This document shows, one piece after another, positions 51,605 to 58,963 of a stretch of DNA of 64,000 nt. How positions within the stretch are numbered: the stretch's first letter is position 1; each line of letters starts with the position of its first letter. Origin of the DNA: MFD01275-c22 sp963705885 (GTDB lineage: Bacteria; Actinomycetota; Actinomycetes; JACCUZ01); assembly GCA_963705885.1 (NCBI GenBank), contig OY970120.1, forward strand, positions 3,100,001-3,164,000, written 5' to 3'. The notes beneath the pieces are model-generated. The model searched no databases. It was not told where the DNA came from and saw nothing but the letters and a program-made list of their open reading frames with translations. A program made the position numbers and the translations under genes.

Positions 51605-51610
51605 AACGTA
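51605..51610 (-). promoter_or_regulatory. Leaderless -10 box (TACGTT)
   Basis: TACGTT on the minus strand, 7 nt before the ATG at 51597. Confidence 0.5.
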
Positions 51611-51652
51611 GGACGCCGTGCACCGCGGTGGGCAACCATCCGCCGCCGGCCC

Positions 51653-51727
51653 CGCGTCTTGCAGGCCGGACGTCCACCGACAACAGACCACCTCGCAGCC
51701 TGCGCCGCAGGCTTGAAGGAGAACACC
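51653..51727 (+). promoter_or_regulatory. Conserved 75-nt leader, copy 1
   Basis: The leader begins CGCGTCTTG, 3 variable bases, then GCCGGACGTCCACCGAC (51665-51681). A hairpin follows (AGCCTGC/GCAGGCT, 7-bp stem, 3-nt loop), then AAGGAG, and the ATG exactly 75 nt from the first base. Copy 2 at 52276-52350 has the same plan and length. It could be a promoter element, an RNA control element or both. Confidence 0.7.
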
Positions 51728-52171
51728 ATGTCCACGACCTCACGATCTGCGGTCGCGCTGGCGGCCCTCGTCCTGTCGACCTCGCCGCTGCTGCTCACCC
51801 CGCCGGCCGCAGCCGACACCTCCGGCCGCACCAAGGCGTCCATCGAGTACACCGAGCGGCAGTTCTACCCCAGCTACCGGCCCCTGAAGGCCCAGGTGGA
51901 GCAGGCGGAGCGTGACGCCGCGGCCAGCGGCCGGGCGCCGCGGCAGCAGGAGCAGCAGGCCTACCTCGACCGGCTCGACGCCGCGGCGCGGGACGCGCGC
52001 GGCGGCACCTCTCAGGCGACCTCACCGGTCGTCCCGGCGCAGACCGGGGACGACGGCGTGCCCGTGTCCGTCGTGACCCTGCTGACGCTCGGCGGCCTCG
52101 CCGTGGGAGCCGGTGCGACGATCGGCCTGCGCCGCGTCCAGCTCCCGCGCCGCCGGCAGGTGGCCGTGTAG
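51728..52171 (+). CDS. Exported membrane-anchored protein, paralog 1
   Basis: A 147-aa protein of unknown family. Signal peptide SAVALAALVLSTSPLLLTPP with cleavage near AAA-DTSG, then a hydrophilic Gln/Glu/Arg-rich helical segment (TKASIEYTERQFYPSYRPLK; AQVEQAERDAAASGR), a linker, a C-terminal membrane segment (VVTLLTLGGLAVGAGATIGL) and a basic tail RRVQLPRRRQVAV. So the middle is outside the cell. The gene at 52351 shares the signal peptide, the ADTSG-K-IE-ER pattern and the leader. AAGGAG precedes the ATG. Confidence 0.75.
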   Translation: MSTTSRSAVALAALVLSTSPLLLTPPAAADTSGRTKASIEYTERQFYPSYRPLKAQVEQAERDAAASGRAPRQQEQQAYLDRLDAAARDARGGTSQATSPVVPAQTGDDGVPVSVVTLLTLGGLAVGAGATIGLRRVQLPRRRQVAV

Positions 52172-52202
52172 CCCGTGAGCTGACGGGCGCACAGACGGAG
52201 GG

Positions 52203-52248
52203 GACGGCGAGGTCCGCGGGCTGGTCACAGCCCGCGGACCTCGCCGTC
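52203..52248. terminator. Very strong hairpin, 20-bp perfect stem
   Basis: The bases 52203-52222 pair perfectly with 52229-52248 around a 6-nt loop (GGTCAC). It stands 31 nt after the first paralog and separates it from the second, so each paralog appears to have its own transcript. Confidence 0.8.
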
Positions 52249-52275
52249 TCGCGGTGCAACCTTCCGAGGGCGCCT

Positions 52276-52350
52276 CGCGTCTTGTGTGCCGGACGTCCAC
52301 CGACGCGAGATCGGCAGCGGCTTTTGAGCCGCAGGACCAAGGAGACGACC
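52276..52350 (+). promoter_or_regulatory. Conserved 75-nt leader, copy 2
   Basis: Same plan as 51653-51727: CGCGTCTTG, 3 variable bases, GCCGGACGTCCACCGAC (52288-52304), then a hairpin of different sequence at the matching place (GCGGCT/AGCCGC, 6-bp stem, 4-nt loop), AAGGAG at the same offset, and the GTG start 75 nt from the first base. The first 29 positions match copy 1 except at the three variable bases; the rest is diverged. Confidence 0.7.
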
Positions 52351-52728
52351 GTGAACATGACCACACGACCTGCGGCCGCGATGGCAGCCCTTGCCCTCTC
52401 GACCTCGCCCCTGCTGCTCACCGTCCCGGCGGCAGCCGACACGTCCGGCCCCAGCAAGGCAGCCATCGAGCACGCGGAGCGGCAAGCAACGGGGCCCGCC
52501 GGGCTGACGAAGGCGCAGATCGAGCAGCGCGAGCGTGAGCAGGCCCGGCCCGGCACGCCCCCCGGCCCCCGGACCGGGCCGGAGCCGGCCCCGACCAGTG
52601 GAGACGGCGGGGCCGCTGCCTGGCAGCTCGCCCTGAGCGCCGCGCTCGGCGCCGTCATGGCGGGTGGTGTCCTGGTGGTCGCCCGCCAGGTCGGCAGCCA
52701 GCGCGGCCCCGTGGCGTCCGCGCACTGA
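52351..52728 (+). CDS. Exported membrane-anchored protein, paralog 2
   Basis: A 125-aa paralog of the protein at 51728: signal peptide (AAAMAALALSTSPLLLTVPA), ADTSGPSKAAIEHAERQ after cleavage, a helical Gln/Glu/Arg stretch (LTKAQIEQREREQARPG), a proline-rich linker, and a C-terminal membrane segment (QLALSAALGAVMAGGVLVVA). The GTG at 52351 has AAGGAG 6 nt upstream; an ATG at 52357 is also in frame. Only 41 nt separate it from the sigma factor gene, so they are probably co-transcribed. Confidence 0.75.
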   Translation: MNMTTRPAAAMAALALSTSPLLLTVPAAADTSGPSKAAIEHAERQATGPAGLTKAQIEQREREQARPGTPPGPRTGPEPAPTSGDGGAAAWQLALSAALGAVMAGGVLVVARQVGSQRGPVASAH

Positions 52729-52769
52729 CCAGGGCACTGTCGAGAAGAACCACCCGACCGAAGGGCGAC

Positions 52770-53297
52770 ATGAAGGCACTGGAGGACGAGGCGTTCCGCG
52801 GGTTCGTCGCGGCCCGCGGGCACGCCCTCCTCCGCACGGCCTATCTGCTCACGGGCGACCAGCAGCTCGCGGAGGACCTCGTGCAGACCGCGCTGGAGAA
52901 GACCATCAGGCACTGGGGCTCCATCAGCTCCTCCGCAGCAGTCGAGTCCTACGTCCGGCGCACGATGTACCGCGAGCAGGTCTCGACGTGGCGACGACGC
53001 CGCGTGCGCGAGACCCCCCTGGCCGCCGTGCCGGAACCTCGGCGGGCATCGGACTCAACCGCCGCCATCGACGCGGTCGGGACCCGCCTCGCGGTGCGCG
53101 ACGCCCTGATGGAGCTCGGCCGCCGGCAGCGAGCGGTCATGGTCCTGCGCTACTTCGAGGACCTCACCGAGCAGCAGGTCGCGGACGCGCTGGGGATCAG
53201 CGTGGGAACCGTGAAGAGCCAGGCCCACCGGGCACTGGCTCACTTGCGCGAGGTCTGCGGCGACCTCGCGACGCGCACAGGAGGTGAGCACTCGTGA
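52770..53297 (+). CDS. SigE-family ECF RNA polymerase sigma factor
   Basis: A 175-aa sigma factor with regions 2 and 4 only: GHALLRTAYLLTGDQQLAED, AVESYVRRTMYREQVSTWRR (region 2), MELGRRQRAVMVLRYFEDLT and EQQVADALGISVGTVKSQAH (region 4 helix-turn-helix). It fits the actinobacterial SigE-like ECF family. It is coupled by a GTGA overlap to the propeller protein, which may act as its membrane anti-sigma partner. GAAGGGCGAC precedes the ATG. Confidence 0.92.
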   Translation: MKALEDEAFRGFVAARGHALLRTAYLLTGDQQLAEDLVQTALEKTIRHWGSISSSAAVESYVRRTMYREQVSTWRRRRVRETPLAAVPEPRRASDSTAAIDAVGTRLAVRDALMELGRRQRAVMVLRYFEDLTEQQVADALGISVGTVKSQAHRALAHLREVCGDLATRTGGEHS

Positions 53298-54391
53298 CCC
53301 CCGTCGAGGACCTGCTGCGATCCACACTCCACGACCTGGCGGACGAGGCCTACGCGGCACCGTTCCTGCTCCGGCTGGACGCCGCGTCGGACCGGACGAC
53401 GCGCCGGCGGCGCGTGCTCGTGCCAGTGACCGCGGCCCTCGCAGCGGTCGTCGCCGTCGGGTCCGTGCTGGTGCTCCGCACCGACCGGGCGAGCATCGTG
53501 GAGCCGACCGTGCACCCGCCGAAGGTGTTCCGGCTCTCCGGGGCGACCGTCGACGCACCGGGACGAGCACTGATCGCCGTCTTCACCGCCCAGACGGTCG
53601 ACACGGTCCAGTCCTCGGGCCGCGTCGCGACAGCTCACGTCCAGCCCGCCGCTGGTGGCCCGGCCGTCTCGCTGTCGACGTCCGACCGGGTGCCCGGAGC
53701 CATCAACCAGCAGCTCTCGCGCGACGGCACCCGCGTGGTCCGCGAGAGCAGCGCGGGAGGCAGCGCGCGGGTGGAGATCGTGAACCTCGCCACCGGGGCG
53801 AGGGAGGACCTCGGCGACCTTCGTGGCTACTGCCCCCAGCTGTCGCCGGACCACCGCACCCTCGTGGCCGAGGAGACCATCGTCGACCGGCTCGCGTTCG
53901 TCGACGCGCGAACCGGAGAGCCGCTCCATGGCGGTCGATCCGTCGGTGCCATGGACAGGGACTGCGTGGGACAGGGGTGGTCTCCGGACGGGCAGCTGCT
54001 CGCTTTCGGGGCACGTGACGCATCCGTGTTGATGGATGACCGCGGTCGCACCGTCAGCCGCATCCCCGGCAGGGTCGCCGTGAACTCCGCGATGTCCTGG
54101 GCGCCCGACGGACGCTCGATCCTGCTCTACGACGCCGCGGGCCGCTACGTCGTCCGGGACGTCATCACCGGCTCGGAGTCGGTCCTGCGCAGGCCGACCG
54201 CCGACGCCCTCAGGCCGATGGGGTGGGCGGGCTCCCGGGTCGTGTGGCTGGCGGGCCAGCCGGGCGCCCAGCGCCTCGTCTCGACGGACCGGGCGGGTGC
54301 GGAGCCGCGGCCGTGGATGCGGCTGGACATCGGCGACCGTCCGGTCGAGTCGGTGCAGTGGTCACAGGCGCTGACCGGGCGGGCGCGGTGA
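53294..54391 (+). CDS. Single-pass membrane beta-propeller protein
   Basis: A 365-aa protein. A short cytosolic N-terminus (MTPVEDLLRSTLHDLADEAY) precedes an arginine cluster and one membrane segment (VLVPVTAALAAVVAVGSVLV), then an extracytoplasmic TolB/WD40-like propeller with repeats such as QLSPDHRTLVAEETIVDRLA, GWSPDGQLLAFGARD and SWAPDGRSILLYD. The position after a sigma gene and the cytosolic N-terminus suggest an anti-sigma factor, although no zinc HxxxCxxC motif is present. The GTG overlaps the sigma stop. Confidence 0.8.
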   Translation: MTPVEDLLRSTLHDLADEAYAAPFLLRLDAASDRTTRRRRVLVPVTAALAAVVAVGSVLVLRTDRASIVEPTVHPPKVFRLSGATVDAPGRALIAVFTAQTVDTVQSSGRVATAHVQPAAGGPAVSLSTSDRVPGAINQQLSRDGTRVVRESSAGGSARVEIVNLATGAREDLGDLRGYCPQLSPDHRTLVAEETIVDRLAFVDARTGEPLHGGRSVGAMDRDCVGQGWSPDGQLLAFGARDASVLMDDRGRTVSRIPGRVAVNSAMSWAPDGRSILLYDAAGRYVVRDVITGSESVLRRPTADALRPMGWAGSRVVWLAGQPGAQRLVSTDRAGAEPRPWMRLDIGDRPVESVQWSQALTGRAR

Positions 54392-54439
54392 CGCAGGGAC
54401 GCTGTCCCGACGCGGCCCGGAGCCCGTTCACCCGTCCCG

Positions 54440-54445
54440 TAGCCT
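54440..54445 (+). promoter_or_regulatory. Leaderless -10 box (TAGCCT)
   Basis: TAGCCT followed by 7 nt and the GTG at 54453. Confidence 0.5.
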
Positions 54446-54452
54446 CTCCCCG

Positions 54453-56960
54453 GTGCGCCTCGTCGACCAGCTCCCGGCCGACCCGGACCCGGACTCGCTG
54501 TTCGACGCCTTCTCGGCATGGTCGACGGGCCAGGGACTCGACCTCTATCCGGCGCAGACCGAGGCGCTGATCGAGCTCGTCTCCGGCAACAACGTGATCC
54601 TGGCGACGCCGACCGGCAGCGGGAAGAGCCTGGTCGCCGCCGGCGCGCACTTCGCGGCCCTCGCCCACGGCCGGCGCAGCGTCTACACCGCGCCCATCAA
54701 GGCGCTGGTGTCGGAGAAGTTCTTCGCGCTGTGCGACATGTTCGGCGCGGACAAGGTCGGCATGCTCACCGGCGACGCGGCGGTCAACCCGGAGGCACCG
54801 ATCCTCACCGCCACCGCCGAGGTGCTGGCCAACATGGCGCTGCGCGAGGGTGCCGACCTCGACGTCGCCACCGTCGTCATGGACGAGTTCCACTTCTACG
54901 CCGACCCCGACCGCGGCTGGGCATGGCAGGTGCCGCTGCTCGAGCTGCCGCACGCGCAGTTCCTGCTCATGTCGGCCACCCTCGGTGACGTCACCCGCTT
55001 CGAGGAGGACCTGACCCGGCGCACCGGCCGGACCACGGCGACCGTGGCGACCGGCGACCGGCCGGTCCCGCTGACGTACTACTACGCGACGACCCCCGTC
55101 CACGAGACGCTCGAGGAGCTGCTCAGCACCCACCAGGCGCCGGTCTACGTCGTGCACTTCACCCAGCTCGCCGCGCTGGAGCGCGCGCAGGCCCTCACCA
55201 GCGCCAACGTGGCGACCCGCGGCGAGCGCGACGAGATCGCCGAGGCGATCGGCGGCTTCCGGTTCAGCGCAGGCTTCGGCAAGACGCTCTCGCGGCTGGT
55301 GCGGCACGGGATCGGCGTGCACCACGCCGGCATGCTCCCCCGCTACCGGCGGCTGGTCGAGACGCTCGCGCAGGCCGGGCTGCTCAAGGTGATCTGCGGC
55401 ACCGACACCCTGGGCGTCGGCATCAACGTGCCGATCCGCACGGTGCTCGTCACGGCGCTGAGCAAGTACGACGGCCAGCGCACCCGTCACCTCACGGCCC
55501 GCGAGTTCCACCAGATCGCGGGCCGCGCGGGTCGCGCCGGGTTCGACACCGCCGGCACCGTCGTCGTGCAGGCACCGGACCACGTCGTGGACAACGAGAA
55601 GGCGAAGGCCAAGGCCGGCGACGACCCCAAGAAGCTGCGCAAGCTGGTCAAACGGAAGGCCCCGGAAGGTTTCGTGTCCTGGGGGGAGCCGACCTTCGAG
55701 CGGCTCGTCGCCGCAGAGCCCGAGACGCTCACGTCGAGCTTCGTCGTCTCGCACTCGATGCTGCTCAACGTCATCGCGCGACCGGGCGACCCGTTCGCCG
55801 CGATGCGCAAGTTGCTCGAGGACAACCACGAGTCGCGCGCCGCGCAGCTGCGGCACATCAGGCGGGCCGTCGCGATCTACAAGGCGCTGCTCGCCGGGGA
55901 CGTCGTCCAGCGCCTCGACGTGCCCGAGCCCGACGGGCGGCAGGTGCGGCTCACGATCGACCTGCAGCCCGACTTCGCCCTCAACCAGCCGTTGTCTCCC
56001 TTCGCGGTGGCGGCGCTGGAGCTGCTCGACAGCACCTCGCCGACGTACGCCCTGGACGTGCTCTCGGTCCTGGAGGCCACTCTCGAGGACCCGCGCCAGG
56101 TCGTGCAGGCCCAGCGCAAGAAGGCCCGCGGCGAGGCGGTGGCGGCGATGAAGGCCGAGGGCATTGAGTACGACGAGCGGATGGAGCTGCTCGAGGACGT
56201 GACCCACCCGCAGCCGCTGCGGGACCTGCTCGAGCACGCCTACGAGTCCTACCGGCGCGGGCACCCGTGGGTGGCCGACCACGAGCTGCGGCCGAAGTCG
56301 GTCGCGCGGGACATGGCCGAGCGCGCGATGACCTTCACGGAGTACGTCGCGTTCTACGGCCTCGCGCGCTCCGAGGGGCTCGTGCTGCGCTACCTCGCCG
56401 ACGCGTACAAGGCGCTGCGCCAGACGGTGCCGGAGCAGGCGCGGACCGAGGAGCTGACCGACCTCACCGAGTGGCTGGGCGAGCTGGTGCGCCAGGTCGA
56501 CTCCAGCCTGCTCGACGAGTGGGAGCGGCTCACCTCGCCCGTCGACGAGCCCGCGGCCGTCCGGGTGCGTGACGAGAAGCCGCCGGCCGTCACGAGCAAC
56601 GCCCGCGCGTTCCGGGTGCTGGTGCGCAACGCGATGTTCCGGCGGGTGGAGCTGGCGGCCCTGCGCCGCTACGACCTGCTCGGCGAGCTCGACGCCGACG
56701 ACGGCTGGGACGCCGACGCCTGGGCCGACGCCCTGGCCGGCTACTGGGAGGACCACGACGAGATCGGCACGGGACCCGACGCGCGCGGGCCCCGCCTGCT
56801 GCTGGTCACCGAGGAGCCGGGGCGCTGGCAGGTGCGGCAGGTCCTCGACGACCCCGCCGGCGACCATGACTGGGGCATCTCCGCCGAGGTCGACCTGGCC
56901 GCCTCCGACGACGCCGGCGAGGCGGTCGTCCGCGTCACCGCGGCCGACCGCCTCGACTGA
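54453..56960 (+). CDS. DUF3516 DEAD/DEAH-type superfamily 2 helicase
   Basis: An 835-aa Ski2/HelY-like helicase. Q-motif-like LYPAQTEALIEL, Walker A ATPTGSGKSLVAAGA near residue 52, motif II VVMDEFHFYADPDRG (DEFH instead of DEVH), LLMSATLGDV, and motif VI EFHQIAGRAGRAGFDT are present. The C-terminal half is the DUF3516 domain, limited to actinobacteria. RNA or DNA substrate unknown. Leaderless GTG start (TAGCCT plus 7 nt). Confidence 0.92.
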   Translation: MRLVDQLPADPDPDSLFDAFSAWSTGQGLDLYPAQTEALIELVSGNNVILATPTGSGKSLVAAGAHFAALAHGRRSVYTAPIKALVSEKFFALCDMFGADKVGMLTGDAAVNPEAPILTATAEVLANMALREGADLDVATVVMDEFHFYADPDRGWAWQVPLLELPHAQFLLMSATLGDVTRFEEDLTRRTGRTTATVATGDRPVPLTYYYATTPVHETLEELLSTHQAPVYVVHFTQLAALERAQALTSANVATRGERDEIAEAIGGFRFSAGFGKTLSRLVRHGIGVHHAGMLPRYRRLVETLAQAGLLKVICGTDTLGVGINVPIRTVLVTALSKYDGQRTRHLTAREFHQIAGRAGRAGFDTAGTVVVQAPDHVVDNEKAKAKAGDDPKKLRKLVKRKAPEGFVSWGEPTFERLVAAEPETLTSSFVVSHSMLLNVIARPGDPFAAMRKLLEDNHESRAAQLRHIRRAVAIYKALLAGDVVQRLDVPEPDGRQVRLTIDLQPDFALNQPLSPFAVAALELLDSTSPTYALDVLSVLEATLEDPRQVVQAQRKKARGEAVAAMKAEGIEYDERMELLEDVTHPQPLRDLLEHAYESYRRGHPWVADHELRPKSVARDMAERAMTFTEYVAFYGLARSEGLVLRYLADAYKALRQTVPEQARTEELTDLTEWLGELVRQVDSSLLDEWERLTSPVDEPAAVRVRDEKPPAVTSNARAFRVLVRNAMFRRVELAALRRYDLLGELDADDGWDADAWADALAGYWEDHDEIGTGPDARGPRLLLVTEEPGRWQVRQVLDDPAGDHDWGISAEVDLAASDDAGEAVVRVTAADRLD

Positions 56961-56972
56961 GGTCGTGCCGGC

Positions 56973-57653
56973 TCAGCCCAGGCGGGCCAGCCTGCGGTTC
57001 GCGATCTCGAGCGAGCGGATTGTCGGGTCGACGTCGTACGTCGCGTCCTGCCCGTCCACGCGCCAGGCGACGATCGACACGGCGCGCTCGCGACGGGTCA
57101 CGCCGAGCCACTCGAAGGTGCCCTCGTCGGCGGCGGCGTCGAGCTTGAACACGAACGGGAAGTAGGACCCGCGTCCCTCCTCGACGGGGACCCACACGTG
57201 CGCGCCGGTGTGGAGCACCCGGCCCCCCGGCGGGATGTTGTCCGTCGTGTGCCACCGCCAGGTCCGGACCTGGCGGAAGGCCATGGTGGCGTCGAACTTG
57301 CTGTCGAAGGTCAGGACGACGTTGGTCGCGGACGCGCCCGGGAGCGCGAAGTCGCGGCGTGCCGTGCGGGTGGCGCCCAGCACCGACAGCGGCTCGGGCT
57401 GAGCGGTGCTCACCCGGCCGGTCCGCCTGGCCACCCGCGTCCAGTCCTGCACCTGGTTGACCAGGGGCATGTGGGACACGTGGAGCAGGGCGCGGCTGGG
57501 GTCGACCGCCGTGGCGGTGCGAGGTCTAGCGCCGGTCACGCCCTGTGCGGAGGCCGCGGAGCTCGCGGCCATCGTGGCGAGCGCGAGTCCCGCGGCGAGC
57601 ACCACGGCGGTGGCGGCGACGGCGGACGTGCGGCGGCGGAGGGAGAGGGTCAT
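56973..57653 (-). CDS. Exported protein of unknown function
   Basis: A 226-aa protein with signal peptide (TSAVAATAVVLAAGLALATM, cleavage near ASA) and a mature domain rich in beta strands (DFALPGASATNVVLTFDSKF; WRWHTTDNIPPGG; YFPFVFKLDAAADEG; AVSIVAWRVDGQDATYDVDP). No known domain is recognised. The ATG at 57653 has GAAGGTGACCC upstream. It is divergent from the M15 peptidase gene. Confidence 0.75.
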   Translation of the reverse strand: MTLSLRRRTSAVAATAVVLAAGLALATMAASSAASAQGVTGARPRTATAVDPSRALLHVSHMPLVNQVQDWTRVARRTGRVSTAQPEPLSVLGATRTARRDFALPGASATNVVLTFDSKFDATMAFRQVRTWRWHTTDNIPPGGRVLHTGAHVWVPVEEGRGSYFPFVFKLDAAADEGTFEWLGVTRRERAVSIVAWRVDGQDATYDVDPTIRSLEIANRRLARLG

Positions 57654-57771
57654 CTGGGTCACCTTCGATCGAGCCCGGGGGGCACCGGGAAGCCCGGGCG
57701 TCTCCCGGGCTGTCGAACGAAAGACACGCGAGACGCCCGAAGGGTTGCACGTGATCTGCGACACTTCGGTC

Positions 57772-58440
57772 ATGACCACGGGGACGTCGCGCGCCATCCG
57801 ATCCGTCGTGGCCGTTGCCGCAGCCCTCGCACTCGCGCTCGTGTCCACCCCGGCGTCGTCGGCAAGGACGACGTCAGGGTTCACCTCCTCCGTGCAGCGC
57901 ATCGACAAGGACCTCAAGGCGCGGATGGCCTTCAGCTGGCACAAGGGCTGCCCCGTCCCGCGCCGCGCGCTGCGCTACGTGACCGTCTCCTACATCGCCT
58001 TCCGGGGCGCCGTCCGGCAGGGCGAGCTCGTGGTCCACAAGTCCGTGGCGACCGACGTGGTCGGCGTGTTCGAGACGCTGTACGACGCGCGGTTCCGGGT
58101 CCGGCGGATGCGCCTCGTCGACGACTACCGCGGCAGCGACGCGTACTCGATGGCGGCGAACAACACCTCGGCCTTCAACTGCCGCCGGGTCAGCGGCACC
58201 AGCCGGTGGTCCGAGCACGCCTACGGCAAGGCGATCGACCTCAACCCCGTGCAGAACCCCTATGTCCGCCGCGGCTACGTCGCGCCGCTCAAGGGCGAGG
58301 CGTACGTCGACCGCACCCGGCTGCGCAAGGGCATGGTCGACGACACGGTCCGCGAGGCGTTCGCGGCCATCGGGTGGGGCTGGGGCGGAACCTGGAAGAA
58401 GGCCAAGGACTACCAGCACTTCTCGGCGTCAGGCCGCTGA
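57772..58440 (+). CDS. M15-family D,D-carboxypeptidase-like protein, exported
   Basis: A 222-aa zinc peptidase of the M15 (VanY/extensin-like) group that trims peptidoglycan stem peptides. Signal peptide IRSVVAVAAALALALVSTPA, then the catalytic domain with RWSEHAYGKAIDLNPVQNP (zinc His and Asp) and DYQHFSASGR (third ligand His) at the very end. Related short proteins act as endopeptidases. ATG 57772 gives the signal peptide; no ribosome site is obvious. Confidence 0.88.
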   Translation: MTTGTSRAIRSVVAVAAALALALVSTPASSARTTSGFTSSVQRIDKDLKARMAFSWHKGCPVPRRALRYVTVSYIAFRGAVRQGELVVHKSVATDVVGVFETLYDARFRVRRMRLVDDYRGSDAYSMAANNTSAFNCRRVSGTSRWSEHAYGKAIDLNPVQNPYVRRGYVAPLKGEAYVDRTRLRKGMVDDTVREAFAAIGWGWGGTWKKAKDYQHFSASGR

Positions 58441-58468
58441 CCGACCGGGGCGTCGTCCCCTGCCGGGC

Positions 58469-58873
58469 TCATCCGGCGACCTGGCCCCAGCCGTGCCAGC
58501 GGTCGACCTCGACCCACGCGTTGACCCGGCCGCGCCGCCGCTCGGTGTAGTCGCGGCCGCGGTAGTGCTGCGAGAGCCGGTCGATGCCGGCCAGCCCCTC
58601 GTCGTCGCTCATCTCGACGACGCGGCCCTGCATGCTCACGTGGACGTACCAGTCGTCCACGGCGAGGACCGTGATGCTGACCCGCGGGTCGGCGCGCAGG
58701 TAGTCAAGGCGCTTGCGGCCCTCGTCCATGTTGACCAGGACCCGGTCGCCGTCCATGAGGTACCAGGTCGCGACCGACACCGGCTGGCCGTCGGCCCGCA
58801 CCGAGGTGATGACGGCGGGGTTCGGCCGCTCGAGGAACCTGCGGACCTCGTCGGGGAAGGGAGTCGTCGCCAT
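58469..58873 (-). CDS. PPOX-class (F420/FMN-dependent) oxidoreductase
   Basis: A 134-aa split-barrel flavin/deazaflavin-binding protein: FLERPNPAVITSVRADGQPV, SVATWYLMDGDRVLVNMDEG and RKRLDYLRADPRVSITVLAV fit the actinobacterial PPOX F420-dependent group. Substrate unknown. A TAATGG box lies 7 nt before the ATG, close to the leaderless pattern. Confidence 0.88.
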   Translation of the reverse strand: MATTPFPDEVRRFLERPNPAVITSVRADGQPVSVATWYLMDGDRVLVNMDEGRKRLDYLRADPRVSITVLAVDDWYVHVSMQGRVVEMSDDEGLAGIDRLSQHYRGRDYTERRRGRVNAWVEVDRWHGWGQVAG

Positions 58874-58963
58874 GACGGACCCATTACCCGTTCCGCGCGT
58901 TCGGAGACGCCTCGTCGGCCACGATCCCGCGAACGGGCTCCGGTTCCGCAGCCGGCGCGGACC

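Noticed and set aside
51653..52350. Known riboswitch classes in the paired leaders
   Set aside because: I compared by eye with ydaO (c-di-AMP), cobalamin, SAM and ykkC types and saw no matching core; it is reported only as an unknown conserved leader.
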